NCBI GenBank assembly: GCA_964019695.1
Contig: OZ026530.1
Coordinates: 39,182,944-39,246,943 of the forward strand
Source of the DNA: Loripinus fragilis
Taxonomy: Eukaryota > Mollusca > Bivalvia > Lucinida > Lucinidae
Direction of reading: 5' to 3'
Length of the DNA: 64,000 bases
Below are positions 44,230 to 55,325 of this stretch, one piece after another. The translations under genes and the position numbers were made by a program. Each line of letters opens with the position of its first letter. Position 1 is the stretch's first letter. The notes beneath the pieces were generated by a model, which worked only from the letters and a program-made list of their open reading frames with translations, did no database searches and was not told the DNA's origin.

Positions 44230-44920
44230 GGTATGTACATTCAAACGAAAATTAAGAAGAAGGGCATGGAGTCTAAGTCATGAAATTTTCTGGAAAGCTG
44301 CTCCATATATTAAGAAACAAAGATTTGAATATTTTAACAGTTTTTTGAAAATTTTATTTTTTTGTCAAAATGCAAGGTTCAATGGACACCTGATCTTGAC
44401 TATTGACACACACTTTTTAATCACTGTAATGTCAATTTATGGGCCTCCAGTAAAAAGTCCCAGGGAAATAAAACTGCAGTGACAAGATACTCCCTTAATA
44501 CCATAATCTACTGTCAAGCTAGGGAAAATTCAATTTTTTCAAAACAATTCCTCAGAACACAAAGTGATGCTTAACTTTTTTCCAAATTTACATATAACTG
44601 TATATTGCTGGTATTTGTGCTCAGTGCCTTAAAGTTTTGACCAATTCTTTACAAAATCACTTACCAGAGTGATTTTCAATATGATACAATCATCTGTTAC
44701 ATTGATATAATCGCCTGTTACAGTGATTCATTACAAAGTTTACTTGAATCAGTGATCAGCAAAGTTTCCATTCAAAGCATTTCGACAAGTGATTCTTTTT
44801 CAGTCTCTATCATTTCAAGAACGACAAATCTTACAACAGGTATATACTTGTGAAAAAATTATGCATAAAGGTGATCAAAGAAATAACTTGTCTAAGTAGG
44901 TGCTCTGACTGTTCACACAT
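44230..44920. other. Intergenic sequence, no recognised gene
   Basis: This is AT-rich and continues the texture of satellite II without a further box. Several short ATCAGTGATC/GTTACAGTGATTC-like repeats lie at 44660-44770. Confidence 0.4.
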
Positions 44921-44937
44921 TTATATTGATGCATTAT

Positions 44938-45123
44938 TTGTTTGTTTGATTGATTCTTTATGTCCCATCAACAATATTTCAGTTATGTTGGGACATTCTT
45001 CCTGGGTTGCACCCTAACTTACTTTGAACCAGTACTAAGCTATGATTAATGTATCTTGCTCAAGGACACCACGCAGTGAGGCCAGCTAGGCTCGGACCCA
45101 GGGCCTCTCAGTCTCAAGTCAAG
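44938..45123 (-). mobile_element. tRNA-derived SINE (S1) with 14-bp target duplication
   Basis: The tail and body are typical. The A-box end is truncated after TCTCAAGTCAAG, so the promoter head is incomplete. A perfect TATTGATGCATTAT duplication flanks it at 44924-44937 and 45124-45137. Confidence 0.88.
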
Positions 45124-45139
45124 TATTGATGCATTATAT

Positions 45140-46020
45140 TTGAGAGCAATTATAAAGGTTAATGCAATTAATACAATGGTATTTATTAATTTACTGTTTT
45201 AAAATGGTGATCTAGTCCTTTTAGCCTGACTCTAGTTTTTCCAATATTGAGTGCTCAAAATGATATTTTCCAAAATTCAACAGGCCCCTAGCGGTAGGAA
45301 ATGCCTATATATATAACATATTGTACTAAAATAAAATACCCAAATAAAGGTAAATATCAAAGTATTTGGAAGGGAATGTAAGAAATTGAGTTTTTGTGCT
45401 TCAGATTTAATGGAGTACCCATACTGTAAGCGCATAAATGCATTTGAAAAAAGTGTGAATTTTCACTTTTAAGACTCATACAGAATGTAAGAGAGAGCAA
45501 CCATTCTTAAACAAGACAACCTGAAATATAGTATAATACAAATACCAAACATAAATAAAATATCTCTAAGGTAATGAAAGTGATAGTGAGTTCCTTTAAA
45601 ATTTGTTCTTATATAAAGGAAGGGAGAGCAGCCATTCTTGCACATCACACATCAGCTTGACATGAAATACAGTTCTATGAAATATTATTATTAAAACATC
45701 CCTTAGAGAAAGAAAGATATAGAGCTTACACGCCCCCCCTTCTTGCAAGTGACAGACACTCTTTACCTGATATACATGTACATGTGTATATAACCTACCA
45801 AGTATTATCCAAATATCTCAAAGGCCATCAAAGCTATTGAATGCACAAGATTACCCCATTTAAGTATCTAACATTCAATGGAAATATACTATGCAGTTTG
45901 CACAATAAGTTTAGCGATTGTTTTGTATGGATGAACCCATCCACATCAGATCTCAAGTTTCATTTGCTGTCATGAAGATACAAGCGCCGATCATCTGACA
46001 AGAATTTCCACTTATAAAAG
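45140..46020. other. Intergenic sequence, no recognised gene
   Basis: This is AT-rich. Two similar stretches near 45480-45560 and 45605-45690 (GAGAGAGCAACCATTCTT and GGGAGAGCAGCCATTCTT, then CTTGACATGAAATACAG-like) indicate an old tandem duplication of about 125 bp. Confidence 0.45.
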
Positions 46021-46024
46021 TTGG

Positions 46025-46290
46025 AATTACCAAACGCAGGTCAGTCTGATAAAAAAAGCTCTGACAACGTTTTTTTTTTTTTTTCAGTCCTCAGCTTATT
46101 TTTTCAGAAGTTAAATGGTCAATTTCAAAGAAATCTATCATTTTTTCAAGGTTTCAGAGGGAGTCCAACATTTTCCAGAGGGGGTCCAACTTTTTCCAAT
46201 TACTTATTCCCTATAAAAACCCATATAACTTGTGATTTTCCAGGGGGGGGGGTCCCGACCCCCTGTCCCCCCTTCTCTGGATCCGCACTT
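46025..46290. mobile_element. GGATCCGCAC-ended foldback repeat, copy 2
   Basis: It has AGTCTGATAAAAAAAGC, TTTTTCAGTCCTCAGCTTAT, GGGGGTCCAACTTTTTCC and CCCCTTCTCTGGATCCGCAC, colinear with 60860-61105. Confidence 0.75.
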
Positions 46291-46393
46291 GCTAAAGTGA
46301 CGTTAAATTTTAAGACTAGCGGGTAATGTGGGTATTTCTGATCATTGGGGCAAGCCAAAAACTTTTTCAAGCGATTGTTTGGTCACTGAAAAC

Positions 46394-46621
46394 CTAAAAA
46401 AGAATAGCAAATGCTGCCATTTCCTGACTTTTCTCAGAGAAATAAAGGACCAATTTTTCACAACTAAACGGTTTTATTAATGCTTTTACGTTATCGCCTT
46501 TAAACGGTATTTCTAGTCGGGTTTTCTTGAACCACATCGACAAATAAAACTGTTTGATGCCTTCCAACACATTCAGACAAATAATGTTGAATGAAACATC
46601 GTCATGGCTACAGAGCACAAT
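46394..46621 (-). CDS. Possible last exon of an unidentified gene
   Basis: A good acceptor (GATTTTATCTTTCAG) at 46622 is followed by 75 codons to TAG at 46396-46394. The product reads IVLCSHDDVSFNIICLNV, then a basic/aromatic stretch (FYLSMWFKKTRLEIPFKG), then KPFSCEKLVLYFSEKSQEM. The composition is protein-like and not repeat-like, and the region shows no similarity to other parts of the window. I do not recognise a family. No matching upstream exon was found between 46.7 and 64 kb, so it could also be a chance frame or a pseudogene exon. Confidence 0.35.
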   Translation of the reverse strand: MVLCSHDDVSFNIICLNVLEGIKQFYLSMWFKKTRLEIPFKGDNVKALIKPFSCEKLVLYFSEKSQEMAAFAILF

Positions 46622-46969
46622 CTGAAAGATAAAATCTAACGTCACCGTTATCTCCCAAATGAGTCACACCATTTTCCAGTAACTTAACGTTTTAATCAAC
46701 CATAAGATGAGTTACATTGTAAGCCTATGACATCTTTGTAAACTGAGTCTCTGTTGAATTGAAGCGCCAATTAACATAAGAAGTTTAATCAAATGTTGAC
46801 TACGTTTTGATGTCATTTAATTTAAAATGCATTTTTTTCTAACTAAATCCCATTAAGCACTTGCTAACTTTCTATTAAAATGCTAGGAGGTTTTGAAATA
46901 ATCGTCACTTGCTATTTTAGTCGTTCTCACATCAACTACATGTAATTTCCAAATTATGCATAAACTGCT

Positions 46970-47080
46970 TGATAAACAGTATAGATCCAGATCAGCTAGC
47001 ACTTCTGAAATAGTGCAGATCCTGATCAGCCAGCTTCTTCAGAAGCTGACTGATCTAGATCTACACTGTTTGCAAGGTAG
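46970..47080. mobile_element. Hairpin element family C (double hairpin)
   Basis: It has ACAGTATAGATCCAGATCAG, CACTTCTGAAATAGTG and CAGCTTCTTCAGAAGCTG, then ATCTAGATCTACACTGTTTG. Confidence 0.65.
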
Positions 47081-47308
47081 CCAAAATGCGATTTCAGAAA
47101 GGCCATATTTTTTTTAAAAAATTGCCACACATCTTGTCGAACACATGCTATAATTGAATATGTTCGAGTGAATAAGCAAGTTGAACATCAACTTAAGCAA
47201 TTAAATCAAATGATCACTTGCTATTTTTAGCAAGTGGTTTAAATTCTAAAATTTGATCCCTGCCATACACACTTTAGCCTGTATTTGTATTTTTCAGATC
47301 AGTTATTG

Positions 47309-47493
47309 TTTGATTTGATTCTTTACGTCCCATCAACAATCTTTCAGTTATAAAGGGACGGGTCTTCCTGGGTTGAACCAGTACTAAGCTAGGATAAATG
47401 TTCTTGCTCAAGGACACAGCGCAGTGACGCCGGTGAGGCTCGGTCCCTCAGTCTCAAGTCAAGCACTCAACCACTGAGCCACTGCGCTCCCTA
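47309..47493 (-). mobile_element. tRNA-derived SINE (S1) with 16-bp target duplication
   Basis: The head at the right end retains an A box (TGGCTCAGTGGTTGAGTGC). Part of the B box has been deleted (GGCTCGGTCCC in plus sense). The perfect target duplication TTCAGATCAGTTATTG is at 47293-47308 and 47494-47509. Confidence 0.9.
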
Positions 47494-47599
47494 TTCAGAT
47501 CAGTTATTGGCATGACATGTCTCATCAGCAATAATTATTGTTGTGACATGAAGTCCCATTTATATTCAGCTGAGCAATGCAGAGCCATCTTTATATTGC

Positions 47600-48745
47600 A
47601 GAAGCAACATTTAGGCTATTCCTGGATGTAGATGAAGTGGCAGTTGCAAAATTCCTCGCTCTTGTATACAAAAATGTACAATAGAATCAGCTGGAATCGC
47701 AGAGGCAGCATTTTTTCTATTACCATGTATTGACAGTGAGTGGCAACATTCATAGAATCAGCTTGGACAACAGTGACAGCATTACTCGTATTACCATGTG
47801 GATTCAGCTGGAATGGCACTGGAAGTCAGCTTTCCTCTATTTTTTTGATAAAGCTGGAATTGCAAAGGCAGCATTACTTATATCATCATGGATTTAAGCT
47901 GGAATATCTGTGACAGCTTTCCTCTTATTCTTGGATAAAGCTGGAATCATAAACTAGAGGCAGTATTCTTTCAGGGACCAAGCTGGCCCAGAATTTTAGG
48001 GAGAAGTGACTTCTTTCTGCAGGACAATTAGGGAGAAGTGACAGTCAGATAGGGAGAAGTTATAGCGCAAAATTAGGGCATTTTCTGTCAATTTAGAAGC
48101 AAATTAGCCATTACACGTACTATTGCCATTTAATGGAAGGAGAAACACAATGCAGTGGTAGTAGATTGTCTGATAATGTCACCATAGCTTGCATTTGTGT
48201 GGTGACAGAATGAAAATGAGTCTCCCTAAAAAAAAAAAAAATTTTTTTTTTTTTTTTTTTTTTAGGGAGACTCCCACTTCTCCCTGGGTCCCATTTAGGG
48301 CGAAATTTCGGCCCCTAGGGCAACTATTTCGCCCTAGTCGCCCCCTAGCTTGGTCCCTGATTCTTTCTATTTCCATGGATTCAGTTTGAATGGCAGTGAC
48401 CGCATTCCTCTAATTCTTGCATTCAGCTGGAACTACCATGGTTACAGTGCCAGCATTCCTAGAAATTCCATGGATTTAGCTGACCTGGAATGGCAGAGGC
48501 AGCATTCCTCTAATTCTTGGATTCAGCTAGAAATACATTGGTACCAGGTAGCATTTCTTGTATTACTTAGTAACTATGGAATAGTATGGATTCAGCTGGA
48601 ATTAGTGATAGCATTTCTGGTATATTCATGGATGCAACTGGAATGGTAGTGGAAGCATTCCTCTTACTCTTCGATTCATCTGGAATTAAAGGGGCAGCAT
48701 TCCTCATATTACCATGGATTCAGCTGGAGTTGCATTGGCAGCAAT
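47600..48745. repeat. Diverged minisatellite (GATTCAGCTGGAAT units) interrupted by a MITE
   Basis: Units of about 55-75 bp contain GGATTCAGCTGGAAT, GGCAGCATTCCTC and TATTACCATGGATTC variants. The array runs on both sides of the MITE at 47972-48359. Confidence 0.8.
47972..48359. mobile_element. CAGGGACCAAGCT foldback MITE with 7-bp target duplication
   Basis: The ends CAGGGACCAAGCT and AGCTTGGTCCCTG are mirrors. ATTCTTT flanks both sides (47965-47971 and 48360-48366). The interior has repeated AGGGAGAAGTGAC units on one arm, and GTCACTTCTCCCT-like units and TTCGGCCCCTAGG on the other. An A/T run at about 48230-48263 marks the fold. It is inserted in the minisatellite. Confidence 0.87.
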
Positions 48746-48764
48746 CCTTTTATTATGACATAAC

Positions 48765-49115
48765 AGGGTTCATACAGGGAAGTTTGAGTAAAAATCAAGG
48801 ACTTCTCAAAGACTATTCTACTGTTTTCAAGGACTAAAAGTTTAAGAAAAATACTGATCGAAGTGTTAAAACTCTTATTCAAAAAAGCTAGACTGAGATA
48901 ATGGGAGAAATTAGTACTAGAAAATGAGTATAAATTGTTGTGCCTTTATTTTGGTGTATTTGCTGCATCAAATAAAAGCACAACAATTTTATACTGATTT
49001 AGATCTCCATCAATGCAGTGTTAGTTCTACAGAAAATAGAAGAATTCAAGGGCTTTTCCAGTACTTTTCATGACAGATTTTTTGTTCAAGGACTTTTCAA
49101 GAAAGCCTCATAGGC
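48765..49115. mobile_element. Foldback element with CAAGGACTTTT subterminal repeats, copy
   Basis: It has GGGTTCATACAGGGAAG, AATCAAGGACTTCTCAAAG, a centre with TTTATTTTGGTGTATTTGC, and right-arm GTTCAAGGACTTTTCAAG. The right terminus has been lost where the next foldback starts. Confidence 0.75.
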
Positions 49116-49127
49116 CCCATTAAAGGG

Positions 49128-50037
49128 GTATGTGCATTAAGGGGCTATTTTGGCCCACGCTAGAGCCAAAAACTGAAAATTGCTTTTCACCAATTTCTTT
49201 TGATTGGTTTATTAGAAGAATAACTGAAGTGTAAAATTTTGGCATTTAGTTAAATTTTACTGTTGCTATGATAACAAAAATGGTCAACAAAATAGGCTTA
49301 AAACAGAGAAATTGCCATTTTCGACAATTTTTAAGGCTTTTGGAGACTGATTTTTAAAGCTGCATAGTCTGTAACTTTTGATCTTCTAATTTCAAAAATA
49401 ATGTTTTTATTTTTCCAAGAACACAGTAAAAATACTCAAATTCAGGTCAACATTTTACCATTTTCGTTAATCTTAACAATGTATCACTATCAAAACAACT
49501 GCATTTATGTTAAAATTCAACGGTCTAGAATTATTGGAGGGACGCAAATAATTACCAACAAGAGAAAAACACACCTTTTTGATGAGATAATTCACTTTTC
49601 CATGCAGTTTTCAGCTGTACTGAACATTTTAATTGTGGAAACATAAGCTTAATTCTACTTTTACAAATGATTTAAAAATAAAATAAAATTTTTCAAAAAT
49701 GTTCATAGTTACAGAGTATGCAGCTTTAAGAATTAAATATCAGCACAGCTAAATACCAAAAAATCCTTTTAATATGTTGTGTGCCATGGTAATTCTCATC
49801 TTCTGTTAAAATATCTTTTTGGTATTTGCTTGTACTCTAAGTTGATTTCTCTGTGAAACCTCTCAATTTTGCTCCAAATTGTACAAATTCCTATTTTCAG
49901 CCTATTTTGGCGGCCATATTTGTTACCATAGCAATGGTAAAAGCCAAAGTAATTTGATACTTTTACACTTTGGTCATTGTTCTAATAAACTAATATGAAC
50001 AAATTGGTGAAAATCAATTTTTATATTTTAGCCTCAT

Positions 50038-50072
<35 letters not shown>

Positions 50073-50092
50073 AAAAAAGCCCCTTAATGCAT
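49128..50092. mobile_element. Large foldback element copy 2, with nested MITE and G33 tract
   Basis: It is the same element as 32212-32795 (TGCATTAAGGGGCTATTTTGG at the left, CCCCTTAATGCA at the right). It is enlarged by a 368-bp MITE at 49358-49725 and by growth of a GGGG run into 33 consecutive G residues at 50038-50070. Confidence 0.82.
49358..49725. mobile_element. Nested TTAA-flanked MITE (AGCTGCATAG ends)
   Basis: The inverted ends are AGCTGCATAGTCTGTAAC and GTTACAGAGTATGCAGCT, flanked by TTAA at 49354-49357 and 49726-49729. Comparison with the empty site at about 32440-32450 confirms the insertion point. It is a TTAA-targeting MITE with ends unlike the CCC-ended ones in this window. 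Confidence 0.9.
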
Positions 50093-50269
50093 GTAGCTCT
50101 TTTTAACACATACCTTTTCAATGTAAAAATATGGACAAGTGTATCAAGATCTCAGCTAAAATGCTATTTTCCCTGAAAAAGGCCCCACCTGGGTAAGACA
50201 ATTCTTGCTAATTTGTATGCTCACTATTTTATAATCAAATGTAGTACAAGAATATTTTCTAAAATAGCA

Positions 50270-50510
50270 GCCAGCCACATACCTACAGGGCGCAGTGATT
50301 TTTTGCTTGCATCTTTTGCGCATAATTTTGTCTCTGGGATGCTAAGTTTTCATTTCAGCGAGTCCCAGGATGCAATTGTATTGCAGACTTGTCATGAAAA
50401 TAGTATTCTGGTCTCATAGGTTTGCAGTTTGTGAGCTGGACTCATTGATATGGGAAGCAGCGAGTCCCAGGACCCTAAGCCCAAAATTGTAAATGATTCA
50501 CTGAGGGTAG
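50270..50510. repeat. GGGACTCGCTG repeat, copy 2 (inverted)
   Basis: It has TTCAGCGAGTCCCAGGATGC, GCAGACTTGTCATGAAAAT, GGACTCATTGATATGGGAAG and AGCGAGTCCCAGGACCC, matching 26330-26500 in reverse. Confidence 0.65.
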
Positions 50511-50524
50511 AGCCTTTACAGTGT

Positions 50525-50690
50525 CGGATCCAGAGGGGGTTGGGCTTGAACCCTCCCCACCCCCCCCCTTGAGACCAAATTATTTTATTTTGCTGTGGAT
50601 GTTTAAAAATCAGCAAACCGAACACCCTTAATACAACTGCAACCCCTTTCTTTCCAGAGATTCTGGATCTGCCCCTGCCTTTAATTAGCT
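50525..50690. repeat. GGATCCAGAGGGGGTT repeat, diverged copy
   Basis: It has GTCGGATCCAGAGGGGGTTG on the left and CAGAGATTCTGGATCTGCCC on the right. The interior does not align well with the other GGATCCGCAC elements. Confidence 0.5.
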
Positions 50691-50699
50691 TTCTGTCAA

Positions 50700-53400
50700 T
50701 CTGTGTGGTCTATAGATATTGTGAGATTAGTCCAATGTGTTAATAACAGAAAAATATGCCAGTAAACAAGCCAGTATGACAAATAAAATGCCATAATCAT
50801 AGGCCACAGACCAAACCATGCCAATGCGAGGATGAGATACAAAACTCAGATGGCCAGTGGCCACAGGCCCACAAGACAACTATTTATTTAGTAAAGCAGC
50901 CAGCTTTCGCTTACTCAGCAGCAACATGATTGCCAAACTATAAAGGACATGACACGAAACTCCCACACCAAATGGGAGGAACAACAAACAATGTCTAGGT
51001 AATGTCCTGGACTTCCCTCATCCTGGTAAAGAGGAAATCTAATTCCCCAAATACCTGTCCTTGCAAGGGAATATATATATGGGAATACATCATCGAGGAA
51101 ACAGTCTAAAATTTTAGGAATAAGGGAATAGTGAACACTGAAGATTGGGAACATGGCAATATTTTTCTGAGGAACAATTACATCAACTATTAAGGGAACA
51201 AGTATATAATAACAATTGAATTTTAGCTGTTAAGGGCTTACAAGTTTCAACAAATGTGTTAAAGCAATTTGGAGTATAGGAAACAATAAGATATACCAGT
51301 CACATGGGCGTAACCAGAGGCCATTGTCTGCGCAAGTGCGATACTAAAGAATCGACCTGTCTGCTAAGGCACATCACGACTGAAAAGTTGGGTTTGTGTC
51401 TATGTGCGGTGTGCATTACCCGAAACACTACATTAAAAAACTAACAAGCACTGAATGGCTATAAATAATCCATTTAAAGAGACATCAAGTAACCTTTGGA
51501 GCTAAACAATATTAAACAATGATTGGTATTACAGTATTTAGCTATACAAGTCAATGATAAGATTTTCTACAAAAAAAACATTTTTTTGAAACGTGTCAGG
51601 TCAAAAAAGTGGTTTCAGTGACGCGTGATGACGCAGATTGATAACAAGTTTGAATCAACCAATCGGGCGGATGATATGATTTGGTGACGCATTCAGTAAA
51701 CAAGTATGTTGCATGCACCCACAATGCTCAAGTCAAATCAGATAGGTCAGTATGCGATAGTCATGCCACTTATTGTTAGATATGGAGCCAGAGGCTTCAA
51801 ATTATCATGTTGAAGCCCACAAAAAAAAATGGAAAATTAAGGGATATATCAGAAAGATATATCTGACCTAATTACTTTTCAAATGGTGAATAACAAAGGA
51901 TTTGATCAGACTGTGTGCATGTGCAGGCTGGTCTGGGTCTTTGGTGTTCGCAAGCAACAAAGTCACTATGATATTGAAGCCAAGGCTTCCTGGCCGTTGC
52001 CTGGCTATGTGTCCGATCCATGCTAAACGGGTTTTGAGGAACTGGGGAAAGGGCATTTATTTCAGGGGAAAACCAAATTTTGAGGGGAACAGGGGAATAA
52101 AGACAATAATGGGGAACAGGGAAAATAAGAAAACAATTTTTCGATTTTGGGGAAACAGGGGAACAAGCCAATTTATTTCAGGGGGATATGGGAAGAGGTG
52201 CCCCACCCCCTTGGAGGCATCTTCTCTTGGTGTAAAAAAAGAACAGTGTAAGTTGAGGTCAAAGTTACATTCCAGTAGATCTTTTGGATTTCTGACCTGT
52301 ACAAGTAAGATGAAGATGACAACATTCTAATCTTTTTAATGGATTAGGAACTGAGGAATACAAATTGATTTCTAGAAACAAAGTCACCATGCCCAGTCTT
52401 TGAGCAAGATACTTTATCCAATGCTATAGTTCTGGTTCAACCCAGAGACCCGTCCCGACATGACTGAAAAATTGTTGACTGGGGCATAAACTTTCCAGAA
52501 ATAAAACAACACAAAAAGGAGCAGTCATTTTCCTGGCCTGGGGTTCCATTGGTTACAGAACCAGGCCTGGAAAATATCAGACTGTCTTTAGAAACAGTCT
52601 AGCAAATATTACTGCCTTCCTGTTCAGAAGAAATGTGTTCTTAGTGGATACGTGACAAGAAATCGGTGGTCTGACCTCAGCATTGATTATCTGTGCATCC
52701 ATGCAAACCCAAAGAAGAACCCCGTTCACGCATGCGCACTTTAATGAATTCCAGTAAAGATCCAACTACCCACAAAAATTGAAAAAAAAAGACACGCACA
52801 TTGCATCCTAACACCGTTATATCCATTAATTAATCCCAATTAATCAAGAACACACACTTGTAGGAAACTATTGGTCGGTTCTTGACACTAGGCATATTTG
52901 TTTGGCGGCGAGGTCAATGAAAAAAAGTATGGCTACCGCAAAAATTGCCATGAATTCAAGCTTGAATTTCATATTGAAATCGGTAAAAGGAAATATGGAT
53001 CTTTCGCCGACTTAATACCTAAGTCTTTCCGATTCGTAAGGCATATAGTTCATTAGATTCCGTTCACTGACACTCAAGATATTTGCATTCTTCTGCGGCC
53101 ATCTATCCCCTAACCACTCTCACATCCCCCATTAAATGCTTGTCACATGACCGACAGTTACGCGAACCAAGAGGGTATCGATCAAAATAATACTTTTTTT
53201 GTAAATCTGCATATTGATATATTATGCACACATAATAATATGGATCTTATGGTAATGCACACATTCTGTAATATACAAAAGAAAATATTTTAAAAAGTTA
53301 ATTTGTGATTTTGGGTTTGGGGCTATTATCATTTTATTTTGGTTTGCTGCTAATGACCCATAATTTGTTATGTCTAAATTCCTGATGAATTTCTTCGACG
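50700..53400. other. Intergenic sequence with repeat fragments, no supported gene
   Basis: 51890-51965 is an inverted ACCAGCCTGCGCA-type repeat. 52385-52500 is a plus-strand S1 SINE body without its head (GTTCAACCCAGAGACCCGTC). 52040-52200 is a degenerate GGGGAACAGGGGAA-like stretch. The rest shows nothing I can name. Confidence 0.45.
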
Positions 53401-53559
53401 AACTGATTTGTCATAATAAATTCGATGAGCGTAGACAATGCACAGAATATAATGACCTCGGGTGGTAAGCGACCAAACATATCCACTCCCAATAAATGTA
53501 CCACTGTACCCAAGGGTTCGGTCTTAGGTCTGATCCTCTTTCTCTTCTTAATAAAAGAA

Positions 53560-53900
53560 TTAAAAATAGTAAGTGAGTATGATCAGGAAATACCACAATC
53601 ACAAACTGCAGACAACCCCGTGGCACCGTGAGGAAGAGCCGCTCAACCATCACTAGACACCAGGAAGACAAATTAAGCAAAGCAATCAGCTCTCTCTTCC
53701 CCATCAAGATGATTGCAATACTAGAATGGACATAAAGTAACGAACAACAAAACATAGAACAATTACAGACTCCCACAATGGGAGTAACAATAAACAAAAA
53801 GTCAACAACAACAGAACCACCGCCTTAGAACGGACAGCAGCCTAAGCCACCGGGGGGCTTAAATGCATTTTACTGGTACCAAATCTTCGCCCTAGATCAG
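53560..53900. repeat. Dispersed repeat, inverted copy of 35720-36085
   Basis: The shared blocks include CTCAACCATCACTAGACACC, CCATCAAGATGATTGCAATA and ACAGACTCCCACAATGGGAG. Parts read like a decayed protein, but frames break in both copies, so it is probably an old retroelement fragment. The reading frames seen in either orientation are not genes. Confidence 0.7.
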
Positions 53901-54194
53901 TGTCCTATATATTGTATAGGTCCCTAGCTACCCAGCTAGCAATCTATATGGGACCCAAAATGGGTCCCATATGGGCAGTGCAACCGGGTTCCACATGAAA
54001 GTGGAATAATTTTGTCTCAAAGATGGGTGCAAGTGAACCACATGAATCAAATTGTTTTTGCCACTGTAGAAGATAGTCATACATTATAAACAAAGAAATA
54101 AGTGTTAAAAAGTATACTTAAGGACTTTGAAAACGCATCACCCAGACTAAATCCTTTATTTCACAAACCCTGAGAATATCAGCGAGATAATTGT

Positions 54195-54795
54195 TATTGC
54201 ATATCATAGTCTGACCCGGAGGAGGGGGGTATTCTGAAATTTTTATACATACATAGGCTCGAGTCATTTTTGGGGGTTCAAAATTTTGAATCTGATATTT
54301 TTGGGTTTTCAGAAAAATCAATATTTTTTATGGGTATGACGATTTGTGGATATTTTTTGGGGGTCATCACAAAATTGGACTATATTTAGGGGTGATTTCT
54401 TCTATGCGTTTTAGGGTCTTTTCTTTAGGTCAAGGTACAGAATTGGAGATAATTTTTTGGGTTGCTAAAATTTCAAATATTTTTTGGGGTGCTTGAAATT
54501 CCTGATATATATATATATATTTTTTTTTTTTTTGGGGGGGGGGGGTGAATGGTAGATGAGGCTTGTATAGGGGGTACCAAATATCCCATATCCCTTGAAG
54601 TAAACAGGCAAGTATCCCTTATAAACTGGCAAATATCCCCATAATTAATTTTCTTATTAAAAATCCCCGAAAGGAACTAAAATATTGAACACAGTATCCC
54701 ATATCCCTGGAAGTAAAATGGAAAGTATCCTATATCCCTGGTAGTAAAATGGCAAATATCCTGTATCCCTAAAACCCATATACAAGCCTCCTAGA
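54195..54795. repeat. Low-complexity tracts
   Basis: 54230-54545 has repeated TTTTTGGGGGT-like units. 54545-54795 has repeated ATATCCCTGGAAGTAAA-like units of about 30 bp. Confidence 0.65.
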
Positions 54796-54799
54796 TGCT

Positions 54800-55325
54800 G
54801 GGTCAGAGCCTACGTATGAAGAAAAAAAATGAGTGTAGCCTCCTGGTAGTCTTACCAGCTTGTAGTATGTCATAGGTAAATCATGGTTGTAAATTTACTG
54901 TAGGGGATTGAAAAAGTATCCAATTTAAGACAAGGGTGGTCGATTTTGAAGGATACCGATTCAGCTGCAAGTTAACACACGTTACTTTGATTCCTGAATC
55001 AACAGATTTCCATCCTGGGCTTCTTTCACTATTGCACATTCATCACGGAACGATTCTGATCATTCGAAACGAATTCACAGTTCGGTATGCTAAAATTTAC
55101 ACCCCTTTTAAGATATTGCATACCCCACCCACCCTGATTACTATAGCCTAGTAATAAAATTCAGTTGTCTTGGGCCTTTCAAAGTTTCAATTTCTTTTAT
55201 GTCCAGTTTTATTGGAAGAGCCTAAGTGCATACACAAATGACAGATTATGCATAAATTAGGCTTGTATCACGTGTCCTTTGTATTGTGCAAGTGTTGTTA
55301 ACGTAGTTTTTAAGACGTTCTCAGT
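54800..55325. other. Intergenic, nothing recognised
   Basis: No gene, repeat end or box motif is evident to me here. Confidence 0.4.

Noticed and set aside
48179..48389. Opposed reading frames with poly-Lys/Phe
   Set aside because: They come from the A/T fold point of the MITE at 47972-48359.
52931..53020. Short ATG frame beginning MATAKIAMNSS
   Set aside because: Only 28 codons, with no convincing donor and no downstream exon.
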